Below, piece by piece: positions 1 through 9,053 of a DNA stretch of 64,000 nucleotides. The notes beneath the pieces were generated by a model. That model was not told the DNA's origin. It saw only the letters and a list, made by a program, of their open reading frames with translations, and did no database searches. Position 1 is the first letter of the stretch. The number at the start of each line of letters is the position of its first letter. Source of the DNA: CAZYFH01 sp965249175 (GTDB lineage: Bacteria > Acidobacteriota > Vicinamibacteria > Vicinamibacterales > UBA8438). The stretch is from the NCBI GenBank assembly GCA_965249175.1, contig OZ252227.1:5704001-5768000 (forward strand), written 5' to 3'. Both the position numbers and the translations under genes were made by a program.

Positions 1-758
1 AGCTGGATGCGGCGCTCGACGTCTCGGACGGCGTCCAGATACTGGCTCAGCTTCGCGCGATCGCCCGTGCCAAGCTGCCGTGACAGGTCGTCGGCCCGCT
101 GGGTGACCGAGTCGAGCAGGCTCGCATCCTTGGCCAGACGGGCCTTGCGGACCGCCGGGTCGGTGCTCCCGCTGTCGCCAAAGAGCCGCTCGAACACGGC
201 GCGCGGGTTGTTCTCCATGGGCAGCGGTGTTGTCTCGTCCGCCCAGGCGATGGTGTTCGTATACGCGCAGCTGAACCCGTCGTCGCAGGAACCAGCAAAG
301 TCGCGGCCGTCGAGCGCCAGCTCGAGTGATGCGAGCTGAGTCTCACGCCCCAGCACCCGTCCGGCAATCTGATCCATCGATACGCCGGCCTGTAGGTCCG
401 ACCCGTCGTCGGGCTTCGACGGCACGCCGGTAAGGAACCGCGTCGAGGAGCGTGCATGCGGGCCTTCGCTCTCGACCCCGTGCATCCCGGACAGGACCTG
501 CACGTGACGGCGAAACGGCTCGAGCGGCGACAGAATGGCCGGGAAGTCGAATCCGCTCCCGTTCGTCGTCGGGGTCCAGTCGGGCATCATCATGCCGTTC
601 GGCACGTAGACGACTCCGATGCGTCGCACGGGCGCCGCCGCGGTCGTCCGCAGGGCCGCGAACGCCGGCACCATCCCGTCCAGCAAGGGGAGCGCCACGG
701 ACGCGCCGATCCCGCGGAGCACGGTACGCCGTGAGAGTGCCTTCTTCGTGATGATCAT
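1..758 (-). CDS. DUF1552 secreted protein, 3' end outside window
   Basis: Reads leftward and leaves the window with no stop, so about 252 N-terminal residues are visible. It starts MIITKKALSRRT with a twin-arginine-like RR followed by a hydrophobic stretch, so export is likely. The visible part carries family landmarks shared with the complete paralog at 13311-14669: YVPNGMM, LSPLEPF, and a closing LDAVRDVERRIQ. The function of DUF1552 is not known; it nearly always accompanies DUF1592-type cytochromes. The start codon overlaps the stop of the upstream DUF1592 gene as ATGA (755-758), so the two are translationally coupled. The domain call is secure; the biochemical role is unknown. Confidence 0.9.
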   Translation of the reverse strand, partial: MIITKKALSRRTVLRGIGASVALPLLDGMVPAFAALRTTAAAPVRRIGVVYVPNGMMMPDWTPTTNGSGFDFPAILSPLEPFRRHVQVLSGMHGVESEGPHARSSTRFLTGVPSKPDDGSDLQAGVSMDQIAGRVLGRETQLASLELALDGRDFAGSCDDGFSCAYTNTIAWADETTPLPMENNPRAVFERLFGDSGSTDPAVRKARLAKDASLLDSVTQRADDLSRQLGTGDRAKLSQYLDAVRDVERRIQ

Positions 759-3205
759 GACTCTGACCTCCGCATGCGGAACGGTGTGCTTTGCACGATA
801 CCCACAATGATAGACGACCAGCGGTAGTCATTCGAAGCGGCCGTCCGTGTGATGGCTCGAACCGTCGGTCGATCGTAGAATTCCGGACCCCGGCCGAGGG
901 CGTACGCCAGGAGCTTCTCGGTCAACGTGCCGACGAACTGGTCGCGACGCTCCACCAGCAGCGACCGCAGACCAAGCGGGCCGTGAAACGCCGTGCCGTC
1001 GGGTAGGTTGCCTGACGCGTCGATCGGCAGATCGGCCTCGCCCGTCGTCCGCCACTTACCGACCGCGTCGTAGTTTTCGAGCGCCAGCCCGAGCGGGTCC
1101 ATCGGGGCGTGGCAAACGGAGCACGCCGGGCTCTCGCGATGCCGCGCCAGGCGATCCCGCACGGTGGCCGCCCGGCCGTCCTCGCCGCGGTCCGGAAGGT
1201 CAGGGATATCGGCGGGCGGCGGCGGCGGCGGCGTCCCCAGGATGTTCGTCAGCACCCACTTGCCACGTAACACCGGCGACGTGCGATTCGGGTAGGACGT
1301 CACCGTGAGCAGGCTGCCGTGCCCGAAGATCCCGCCGCGACGCTCCGCCATGGCGTCTCCGAGTGGTACGCGGCGGAAGTGGCTGCCGTAGACATTCGGG
1401 ATGCCGTAGTGCTGTGCGAGCCGCTCGTTGACGAACGTGTAATCGGCGCCCAGAAGGTCGAGCGCGCTCCGATCGTCTCGAATGAGGCTCTCGACGAAGA
1501 GCTCGGTTTCCTCGCGAAACGCGTGCCGGAGGTTTTCGTCGAACTCCGGAAACTCGTTCGCGTCGGGCACGGTACCGCGCAGATCGCGGAGGCGCAGCCA
1601 CTGCCCCGCGAAGTTTCGGACCAGCGCCGTCGACCGCGGGTCGGCGAGCATGCGGCGCGTCTGCTGCGCGAGGATAGCGGGATCGTCGAGCCCGCCCCGC
1701 TCGGCGAGGTCGAGCAGCTCGTCGTCGGGCCCACTCGACCAGAGGAAGTACGAGAGCCGCGACGCCAGCTCGTGATCGCTCACCGCGTAGGCCGTGGCCG
1801 GGGCCATGTCGACCGGGTCGCGCTCGACCCTGAACAGAAAATCGGGTGAGATGAGCAGCCGTTCGAGCGCAAGCTGGATGCCCGAATCGAAGCTGCCGTC
1901 ACTGCGACCCAGGCGGTAGAACTCCATGAGCGTGGCGAGATCGGACGCGGCGACCGGTCGCCGATAGGCGCGCCGCGCCAGCGACGACATGATCTCGCGT
2001 GCGCATCCTTCCTCGGCCGCCGGCGCATCGTCAGGCCGGCACGTGAAGATCGCGCGACGACTCGGCGTGTCCCCGGGGCCAGTGCTCGCGTACGGCCCGC
2101 CGATCGCGACGTGCTCCACCGCCGCGTTCCCATCCCGCATGTCGTTGATCGCGACGGCGAAGGCCGTTTGCCGCGGCTGGAGCACCCCTTCAGGCTCGGT
2201 GAACCTGCGTACGAACGACACGCCAACGACCCGCGGGCCGGCCTTCGCCGCGAACTGCACCCGCAAGTTAGCGTCGGCGAAGAGCATGTACTCTTCCCAC
2301 GCCGGGTCGCCGAACTGGTTGCCGGCGTAGCTGGCCGGCGCCTGGAGCCCCTCCGGCTCCTCCCCACCGATGCTGAACGTCCGGACGAGCACGCCGTCGA
2401 GGCGGACCTCGAGCTCGTGGCGCGACCCCATTCCGCGCACGTAGTTCACGTAGTTGCGATGGAGCCGGATGGCGAGGTCGTAGTCCCCGTCGACAGAGAA
2501 ATAGTGGCGGATCGCGATGCCGCCGCGTGATCCGAAGGGCAGGTCGTCGCTCATCCGATCGTCCTGCTGCAAGAGGATGGGCACGTCGTACTGGTCGGTA
2601 GCCGGCCCGAGCGGTGTCTCCCCGACGGCCTGGCGCGCGACCTTGCGTGCCGTGGAGAGGTACCGTTCCATGAGCAAGGGGGACATGGTCAGCACGTCGG
2701 CCATGTTGTCGAAGCCGTGCTCATCGATATCGTCCGCCGGCAGCAGGGCGCTGACGTCGACGTCCAGCGCAAACAGATCGCGGACGGCGTTCGCGTACTC
2801 GGCGCGATTGAGCCGGTGAAAGGCTTCCGTGCGCCCTGGATCCGGACGCGCGAGCGCAACGCGGTCGATCTCCGACTCGATCCACGACGCCAGCCGATCA
2901 TAGGTGTCCGCGGCGGGGCGTGGCCGACCCGCCGGTGGCATGGTGCGCGTGCGCAGCTTTCCGACGACCCGCTCCCAGATGTCGGCATGCGTGCCGACCT
3001 GCGACAGATCGAGACCATCGAGGACCAGGTCGGCGGTCCGCAGGCGCTCGTTGTGACAGGTCACACAGTACCGAGACACGGTCGCCTGCAAGAGATCGGG
3101 GCCGGACGCGGGTGAGGGCGCCTGCGCTCGCGCGCCAGACACCAGTGCGCACCAGGTCCCCAGAACCAGCACTCCGACCAGAAGCCACCGTTGTTTGCGC
3201 GGCAT
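755..3205 (-). CDS. DUF1592-type secreted c-type cytochrome (PSD/PSCyt family)
   Basis: 816 residues. The start at 3205 (MPRKQRW) is preferred over the in-frame start at 3286 because it puts a signal peptide ending near ARAQAP at the N-terminus. A haem c motif CVTCH lies at residues 47-51 and a second, CSVCH, near residue 695 followed by MDPLGLALENYD. The order matches the PSCyt1-DUF1587-DUF1595-DUF1592-DUF1588-DUF1585 architecture of planctomycete and acidobacterial proteins. It is probably a periplasmic dihaem oxidoreductase; no substrate is known for the family. It is coupled to the downstream DUF1552 gene by a 4-base overlap and diverges from the ankyrin gene at 3295. A paralog is at 14666-17068. 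Confidence 0.93.
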   Translation of the reverse strand: MPRKQRWLLVGVLVLGTWCALVSGARAQAPSPASGPDLLQATVSRYCVTCHNERLRTADLVLDGLDLSQVGTHADIWERVVGKLRTRTMPPAGRPRPAADTYDRLASWIESEIDRVALARPDPGRTEAFHRLNRAEYANAVRDLFALDVDVSALLPADDIDEHGFDNMADVLTMSPLLMERYLSTARKVARQAVGETPLGPATDQYDVPILLQQDDRMSDDLPFGSRGGIAIRHYFSVDGDYDLAIRLHRNYVNYVRGMGSRHELEVRLDGVLVRTFSIGGEEPEGLQAPASYAGNQFGDPAWEEYMLFADANLRVQFAAKAGPRVVGVSFVRRFTEPEGVLQPRQTAFAVAINDMRDGNAAVEHVAIGGPYASTGPGDTPSRRAIFTCRPDDAPAAEEGCAREIMSSLARRAYRRPVAASDLATLMEFYRLGRSDGSFDSGIQLALERLLISPDFLFRVERDPVDMAPATAYAVSDHELASRLSYFLWSSGPDDELLDLAERGGLDDPAILAQQTRRMLADPRSTALVRNFAGQWLRLRDLRGTVPDANEFPEFDENLRHAFREETELFVESLIRDDRSALDLLGADYTFVNERLAQHYGIPNVYGSHFRRVPLGDAMAERRGGIFGHGSLLTVTSYPNRTSPVLRGKWVLTNILGTPPPPPPADIPDLPDRGEDGRAATVRDRLARHRESPACSVCHAPMDPLGLALENYDAVGKWRTTGEADLPIDASGNLPDGTAFHGPLGLRSLLVERRDQFVGTLTEKLLAYALGRGPEFYDRPTVRAITRTAASNDYRWSSIIVGIVQSTPFRMRRSES

Positions 3206-3255
3206 ATCCCCGCTAAGTATCAGAAGTAGCTTAGTTTGTCCGAATGGCCGGCGGA

Positions 3256-3286
3256 GTGTCAATCGATGGCGCAGCTGCGGTAGCAT
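3256..3286 (+). promoter_or_regulatory. candidate promoter of ankyrin gene in divergent spacer
   Basis: GTGTCA (3256-3261) lies 19 bases before TAGCAT (3281-3286). The same TGTCAA and GGTAGCAT elements recur before the paralogous ankyrin gene at 17240, which is the main support. On the opposite strand TGTCAA reads TTGACA, facing the DUF1592 gene. If TAGCAT is the -10 box, transcription would begin within a few bases of the ATG at 3295, giving a nearly leaderless message. Confidence 0.45.
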
Positions 3287-3294
3287 AGGACCAC

Positions 3295-4776
3295 ATGGGG
3301 CATGAACTTCGACCGTACATACGGTGGGCAGCCATTGCCGGCGGCGCCGTGCTGATGGCCTCGACGCTGACCGCGGCCGAGACGCCCGACCTGATTGACG
3401 CCGTCAAGACTGGTGATCGGGACCGCGTCGACGCCTTGATCGCGGACGGCGCAGACGTCGACGCGCGGCAAGGTGATGGTGCCACGGCGCTCCACTGGGC
3501 AGCGCATCGTAACGACCTGGCGGCGGCAGAATCGCTGATTGCCGCGGGCGCGAGCGTCAACGCGGCCAACGCGCTCGGGGCAACACCGCTCTGGCTCGCC
3601 GCGATGAACGGCAGCGTCGACATGGTGGGTCGACTCCTCGACGCCAATGCCGATCCCAACGCCGCCCTCAAGATGGGAGAGACACCGTTGATGACCGCGG
3701 CGCGGGCGGGGAGCGTCAAGACGGCAGAGCTGCTGCTCGATCATGGCGCCGATCCGAACGCGGCCGAGCACGAGCGCGGGCAAACGGCGCTGATGTGGGC
3801 GGCCGCCCAGCGGCACCCGGAGGTCGCGCGGCGGCTGATCGAGCGTGGCGCCGATCTCCACGCCCGCTCCACGGTGTGGTCTCAGCTCGAGAACACCGCG
3901 GGCAACACCAACCCGATTGGCAACTTCGAGATGGCGCACGGTGGCTCGACGCCGCTGCTCTTCGCGGCTCGGAACGGCGACGTCGACACCGTCCGGGTGC
4001 TGGTCGACGCAGGCGCCGACGTCAATGACGTGGCGGCTGCCGGCACGAGCGCCCTGGTGATCGCAGCGCACAGCGCGCATGAAGCGCTTGGCATCTACCT
4101 ACTCGAGGAAGGCGCGGATCCCAACGTGGCCGGCGCCGGGTATACGGCGCTGCATGCCGCCGTGCTACGCGGCGGCACGCAACTCGTGGAGGCGCTCCTC
4201 GCGTATGGCGCCGATTCGAACGCGCTCGTCGAGCACGGCACGCCGGGACGCCGCATCAGCGCCGACTTCAGTCTTCGCCATCAAATGATCGGGGTCAACG
4301 CGTTCTGGCTCGCGGCCCAGTTTGGCGAGCTGGAGATGCTGCGCGCCCTGGCCGAGCATGGAGCCGACCCGCTGATCACGCCTGAGGACGGCAAGTCGTC
4401 GCTGCAGGCGACAGTGGGAATGCCGCGACTCTACCTGGAGACCCGCCGCAACCGCGCAGGCATCGCGCCACCGGATCCGGTCGAGGACGAGCGACGAACG
4501 CTCGAGATGGCGCGGATCGTGCTCGACCTCGGTGTCGACGTCAACGCCGCCGACAAGCGCGGCGACACGGCGATGCACGACGCGGTGCGGAAAGGCTTCG
4601 CCTCGGTCGTCGAGTTCCTGGCATCACACGGCGCCGATATCAACGCGACGAACGGGCGCGACGAGACGCCGCTGACCCTCGCCGAAAGCGTGTTGACGGT
4701 GCCCGGCTCGGCCGGCTTGCGGACCGACCGCCCGGAGATCGCGGGGCTGCTGCGTAGCCTCGGCGCCAACGACTAG
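3295..4776 (+). CDS. secreted ankyrin-repeat protein
   Basis: 493 residues. An N-terminal signal peptide (hydrophobic AAIAGGAVLMASTL, cleavage near TAAE) is followed by about ten ankyrin repeats marked by the recurring pattern TALHWAA, GADVNA and TPLLFAAR. Ankyrin repeats mediate protein-protein contact, so a periplasmic scaffold or inhibitor role is plausible; no catalytic domain is seen. It is divergent from the DUF1592-DUF1552 pair, an arrangement repeated at 13311-18862, which suggests a functional link with those cytochromes. The ATG at 3295 is the only start giving a complete signal peptide. It has no obvious Shine-Dalgarno sequence. Confidence 0.93.
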   Translation: MGHELRPYIRWAAIAGGAVLMASTLTAAETPDLIDAVKTGDRDRVDALIADGADVDARQGDGATALHWAAHRNDLAAAESLIAAGASVNAANALGATPLWLAAMNGSVDMVGRLLDANADPNAALKMGETPLMTAARAGSVKTAELLLDHGADPNAAEHERGQTALMWAAAQRHPEVARRLIERGADLHARSTVWSQLENTAGNTNPIGNFEMAHGGSTPLLFAARNGDVDTVRVLVDAGADVNDVAAAGTSALVIAAHSAHEALGIYLLEEGADPNVAGAGYTALHAAVLRGGTQLVEALLAYGADSNALVEHGTPGRRISADFSLRHQMIGVNAFWLAAQFGELEMLRALAEHGADPLITPEDGKSSLQATVGMPRLYLETRRNRAGIAPPDPVEDERRTLEMARIVLDLGVDVNAADKRGDTAMHDAVRKGFASVVEFLASHGADINATNGRDETPLTLAESVLTVPGSAGLRTDRPEIAGLLRSLGAND

Positions 4777-4808
4777 CCAAGCTCGCCGCACGAGAACTCA
4801 CGAACGGT

Positions 4809-7800
4809 TCACAGTCGGTTGGCGCGCAGCTCCTCCGCCATCTCGACGTGCTTCGGCATACCGATCGTCTGATACATCTCGATCGCCTCGCCGAGCAGCG
4901 TGCGCGCCTTGTCGCGGTCGCCGTCGGCGTGCCGGTCGAGAAGCATCCGCGCGTACCAACGGCGCACTTCGGGTTGCGCGATCTTGTGGGGCAGATCGTG
5001 GGCTTGCTTCAACGCTGTCTCGTAGTGCTCCTGCGCGACGTCCCATTGTTCGCCGCAGGCAGCGGCGATACCGGCGACCATTGTTGGCATCTCCGTCTCT
5101 GGCAGCTGATACCGCGCTCGTGCCCCTTCTTGATGCCTCGCTCAATGGTTGCGTGGAGAACGGCGGCATCCTCATTTCGGCTGAGCACGGCCAGGCCTTC
5201 GACGACATTGACGGCCAGCTCCCAAAGGCCGAACGGGTTCTCGTCCGCGAGACCGAGCGCCCGGGTGTGTTCGGTCTGGAGGCGGTCCAGCACGTCGTCC
5301 CCCGCGTACGCACGGGCGACAAGCGCAATCGACCGGTGGTGGTCGTCGAGGAAGGAGCCAGGCTCCAATCGCTCGGCTTCGCCGTAGTCGGCCCGCGCCG
5401 CCACCCAGTCACCCGCGAAGAACCGTGCGGCGGCTCGGGTGGAGTAGATGTATCCACGCCAGCTCCGCGTGTGCTGCTCGGACCACTCAATGTCATGACC
5501 GGCACGCGCATCCGCCGCCGCCAGATCTCCGGTCGTTACGAGGTGCTGGCGCCCTCTTACCAACCGTAGCACCCACTTGGCGTACAGATGCCCTCGGCGC
5601 TCGGCCAACGGTTTCACTGTTCGCGCCACCTCCTCCGCTTCGTGAAACCGGCCGACGAAATACTCCATTGCGTGGATCTGCCAATAGAGCTCCGCCTGGT
5701 CGTACGGCTCTCCGCGCTCCTGTCGCAAAGCGACACCGCGGCGCCCGACCTTGATCCCCTCGGGAAACTGCATGTAACTCCAATGAAACCGGGTTCGCGC
5801 CGTGAGCAGCTCCGCCGTCAGCTCGGGATCACCGAGACGCGCTGCCAGTGCTTCAGCCTCAAGAAGCGCGGCGCGTGACACTTCATAGGGATCCCCCGCC
5901 AAGGAGGCAAACCGGGCCAACAGCGCGAGCATGAGACATCGCGCTCCGGTGTCGTGCTCGCCAACGGCCGTTAGGGCGCGCTCGGCGACGTCGCGAGCCG
6001 CACGCGCTCGACCCGGGATCCAGCTCGTCTGATCGGCCATGTCGATCGCGGTGCGGGCGATCCCTCGAGGTCATGAAGCTCTTCGAAGACGGCCAGCGCA
6101 GGCTGCAACGCGTCCACTGCCTCTGGAAACCGTCCGAGGCTCCGGAGCACAAGCCCTTTCTTGTAATGAAGGTCCGCCAGCTTCCGCCGATCGTCTTCCT
6201 CCTCCTGAATGGACAGCGCATCGCCGAACAGCCGCAGCGCTTCGTCGAATGCTCCCGCTTCCAGCGATTGATCGCCCGCAAGCGTCAGAAACCGCACAGC
6301 CTTGCCAGGATCGGCCGCGACGCCGGCCTGATACAGATGCTGGGCGACGTCTGGGGCATGCCGTTCGATCCGGTCTCCGTACACCCGCTCCATCGCCTCG
6401 GCCACACGGAGGTGCGCCCGTTGCCGGCGCATCAGCGACAGGCTGTTCTCGAGCGTCTGGCGGATCAGTCCATGCGCGAACTCCCAGCGCGGCTCACGCC
6501 CTGACCGGGTCGCCAAGATCAGCTCACCCGCGGTGTCACCGAGCGCCTCGAGCAGCCGGATGTCGAAGCTGCGGCCGACAATGGCCGCACTCGCCAGCAC
6601 TCCACGAGCCGCGTCGCTGAGCCGCTTGACACGCCGGACGATCACGAGGCGGACCCCTTCGGGCACTTCGAGATCTTCGAAACGCAGGTCTGTCCGCCAC
6701 TTCCCGGCCTCGTCGAAGATCCGTCCTGCTTCCGAGAGATGGTGGAAGACCTCCTCCGTGAAGAAGGGGTTCCCCTCGGTTTCGGCGTACACCGCCTTCG
6801 CCAGCGCGGCTGGCGGATCCTGGTCGCTGAGCACTCTCAGCATGTCGCCGACCCCGCCTTCGCTCAGGCGTCCGAGCGCCATCTTGTGCGCCAGCCGCTG
6901 CCGTGTCAGCGTTTCGAGCATCTCGGCGAAAGGGCGTTCGACATCGAGATCGACATCGCGATAGGTCCCGATGATGAGCAGCGGCATCTGCCCGAGCTGC
7001 TGCGCGAAATGCCGGAAGCAGTAGGGTGGACTCGTCCGCCCAATGCAGGTCGTCGAGCAACACGGCGTGTGGAGTCCTGCGCGCACCTCGCTCGAAGAAC
7101 TCGAGGAAGCTGTTGAACAGATAGCGCCGCTGCTGCTCCGGCGGTAGCTCGATTGGCTGCGGGATATCGTCGAACATGCGGCGCAGCTCGGGCACCAGCT
7201 TCGCCACCTCGGGCGCGGCATCGCCGAGCACCTCGCGAAACCCCACGCTCGGATTGATCCGGGCCGAGCGCTCGACGATCTCGACCCACGGAATGAATGG
7301 CGGCGTGCCCTCCGTTTCGTAGCAGCGGCCGGTGAATGCGAGACACCCCCGCTGGCGCGCCTCGGCCAACGCTTCCTCCGCCAGCCGCGTCTTGCCGACG
7401 CCCGGCTCCCCACCCAGGAGGACGAGCGCGCCCTGGCCGGCGACGGCGCCATCGATGAGCCGCCGCAGCTCCGCGCGCTCGGTCTCCCGTCCGACATACG
7501 GCGTCCGGTGGGCGCCAGACGTCCCGGCTCGGACGTCTGCGCAGGCGGTGCGTGCCCCGCGACGTCGGACAGATGTGCGAGATCGACCCGCACCTCTGCC
7601 AACGACTGATATCGCTGGCGAGGATCCTTGGCGAGGAGGCGGTCGAGCGCCGCGCCGACCGCCTCGGGGGCGTCCTTCGCGTACTGCCTAACGGGTGCCG
7701 GCGATTCCTGCACGATCGCCGTCATCGTGCCGCTCTGACTCGACCGCGTGAAGGGGTGCACGCCCGCGAGCAGCTCGTACAGCAGGATGCCGAATGCGAA

Positions 7801-8391
7801 GATGTCGGACCGCTCGTCTGCGGCGCCGCTCAGGAGCTGTTCCGGCGACATATAGGCGGGCGTGCCGACGCGCACGCCAGCCTGTGTCAGCGGCGTGATC
7901 GTGTCCGCCTGCTCCGACGGCGCCTGCTTGGCCAGGCCGAAGTCCATCACCTTGACGTGGCCCTGCTCGGTCAACATGACGTTGGACGGTTTCAGATCGC
8001 GATGGACCACGCGCCGCTTGTGCGCTTCACTAAGCGCTTCGGCGATCTCGCCCGCGATCCGAAGTGCCTCCATGGTCGACAGCGGTGCGCGCCGCAGGCG
8101 GGCGTGCAGCGTCTCGCCGGAAACGTGTTCCATCACGATGCCGCTGCGGCCGTCGACCTCCGCGATCTCGTGCACGTTGCAAATGTAGGGATGGTCGAGC
8201 GCCGCCGCCGACCGGGCCTCACGATGTAGCCGCTGGCGCGCGGAGTCGTCGGCTTCAAGCGCCTCACTCAGGAACTTGATGGCGACCTTGCGACTGAGCT
8301 GCGTGTCGTCGGCGAGGAAGACTTCGCCCATGCCACCTTTGCCGAGACTGGAAAGTCGACTCGATGCGTGGGTCAGGTCTGCGGTAGACAC
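4809..8391 (-). pseudogene. Ser/Thr kinase + AAA ATPase + TPR regulator, frameshifted
   Basis: A PknK-like architecture of about 1190 residues, spread over three reading frames. The kinase domain (GKGGMGEVF glycine loop, HRDLKPSN catalytic loop, DFG) lies at about 8340-7560. Frame changes near 7515 and 7025 bracket an AAA_16 segment with Walker A GGEPGVGKT and Walker B LLDDLHWAD. The ATPase C-terminal part and TPR-like helices continue to about 6061, where one missing G shifts frame; a further shift near 5110 leads to the C-terminus EELRANRL. Every segment is well conserved, so sequencing error is as likely as true decay. The GTG at 8391 overlaps the end of the PIN toxin gene by 19 bases, so the gene belongs to that operon. 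The role is inferred as phosphorylation signalling with an ATPase-driven effector; the ligand is unknown. Confidence 0.8.
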
Positions 8392-8768
8392 ACGACGCCT
8401 GGCCAGAGCTCGAACCCGCGATCGCACGTCAGCACGCGTGTCACGGCGTAACGTTCCATCACCGCGAGATGAAGGCAATCGCGGCCCGATAGTCTTCGTT
8501 GCCGGCGAGCGATTGTGTAGGCGGCCGTCGTGTCCTCGCGTGTCACGGGGAAGACGTGGTCGACGAGATCGTCAAGCAGTGTAAAGCAGTCGGCGATCGC
8601 CTCCCGCCTATCGATCGCCACGTAGCGATGAATCACCTCCTGATAGACCTCGGCGCTGGTGACGTAGGACTCATCGGGATTCGCGCGGAGGTGGCGCTCA
8701 AGCCGGTGACGAATCGGATGTGTGACGCCGACGAGATACATCGGCACGTTCGAATCAACGAAGGTCAC
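8373..8768 (-). CDS. PIN-domain toxin, VapC-like
   Basis: 131 residues from a GTG at 8768. The PIN acidic residues are visible: D5 in FVDSNVP, E in the EVYQEV segment, D in GRDCLHLAV and D in TCDRGFE. PIN toxins of VapBC modules are Mg-dependent RNases that cut tRNA or rRNA. The start overlaps the end of the antitoxin gene by 14 bases in another frame, the usual coupled arrangement. A longer in-frame start at 8846 would add residues unlike any PIN N-terminus and was rejected. The 3' end overlaps the GTG of the kinase-ATPase gene, an unusual neighbour. Confidence 0.85.
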   Translation of the reverse strand: MTFVDSNVPMYLVGVTHPIRHRLERHLRANPDESYVTSAEVYQEVIHRYVAIDRREAIADCFTLLDDLVDHVFPVTREDTTAAYTIARRQRRLSGRDCLHLAVMERYAVTRVLTCDRGFELWPGVVCLPQT

Positions 8769-9003
8769 GGCCTCGCTCGATGTCTGCAAGCAGCGTGTCG
8801 ACATCACCCGTCGGATGACCACACCCGAGCGCCCGATCGAGCGCATGCAGCTTGTCGTCGGGCCCCCGGCCGGCCTGACTCTGGCGCGCCCGCCGCAGGG
8901 CGCGTCTGGCCCATTCGCTGAATGACAGACCGGTCTGCTCCGCTGCCTGCCTGTACTCCTCGGCCTCGCGTTCGGGGACGAGAATCTGCATTCGAGTACT
9001 CAT
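8755..9003 (-). CDS. VapB-like antitoxin, ribbon-helix-helix type
   Basis: 82 residues. It begins MSTRMQILVP, followed by EREAEEYRQAAE and FSEWARRAL, which fits a CopG/Arc-like ribbon-helix-helix DNA-binding unit. The acidic C-terminus (DVDTLLADIERG) would bind the toxin. The start at 9003 is chosen because the longer reading frame upstream runs back towards the neighbouring kinase gene and has no antitoxin-like sequence. It precedes and overlaps the PIN toxin gene. It probably autoregulates the operon; a 10-bp palindrome covers its start codon. Confidence 0.82.
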   Translation of the reverse strand: MSTRMQILVPEREAEEYRQAAEQTGLSFSEWARRALRRARQSQAGRGPDDKLHALDRALGCGHPTGDVDTLLADIERGRDLR

Positions 9004-9007
9004 GAGT
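8998..9007. promoter_or_regulatory. palindrome at antitoxin start, candidate operator
   Basis: ACTCATGAGT is a perfect 10-bp palindrome spanning the antitoxin start codon, next to further ATGAGTG direct repeats up to 9019. Ribbon-helix-helix antitoxins commonly bind short palindromes at their own promoter, which makes this a reasonable but untested operator. Confidence 0.3.
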
Positions 9008-9053
9008 GTGAGTATGAGTGCCGCAAAAGGCAGCGTCAAGAACGTGCTCGGTG

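Noticed and set aside
8373..8846. Longer start for the PIN toxin at 8846
   Set aside because: It would add 26 residues read in an alternative frame of the antitoxin gene; the GTG at 8768 starts right at the PIN fold.
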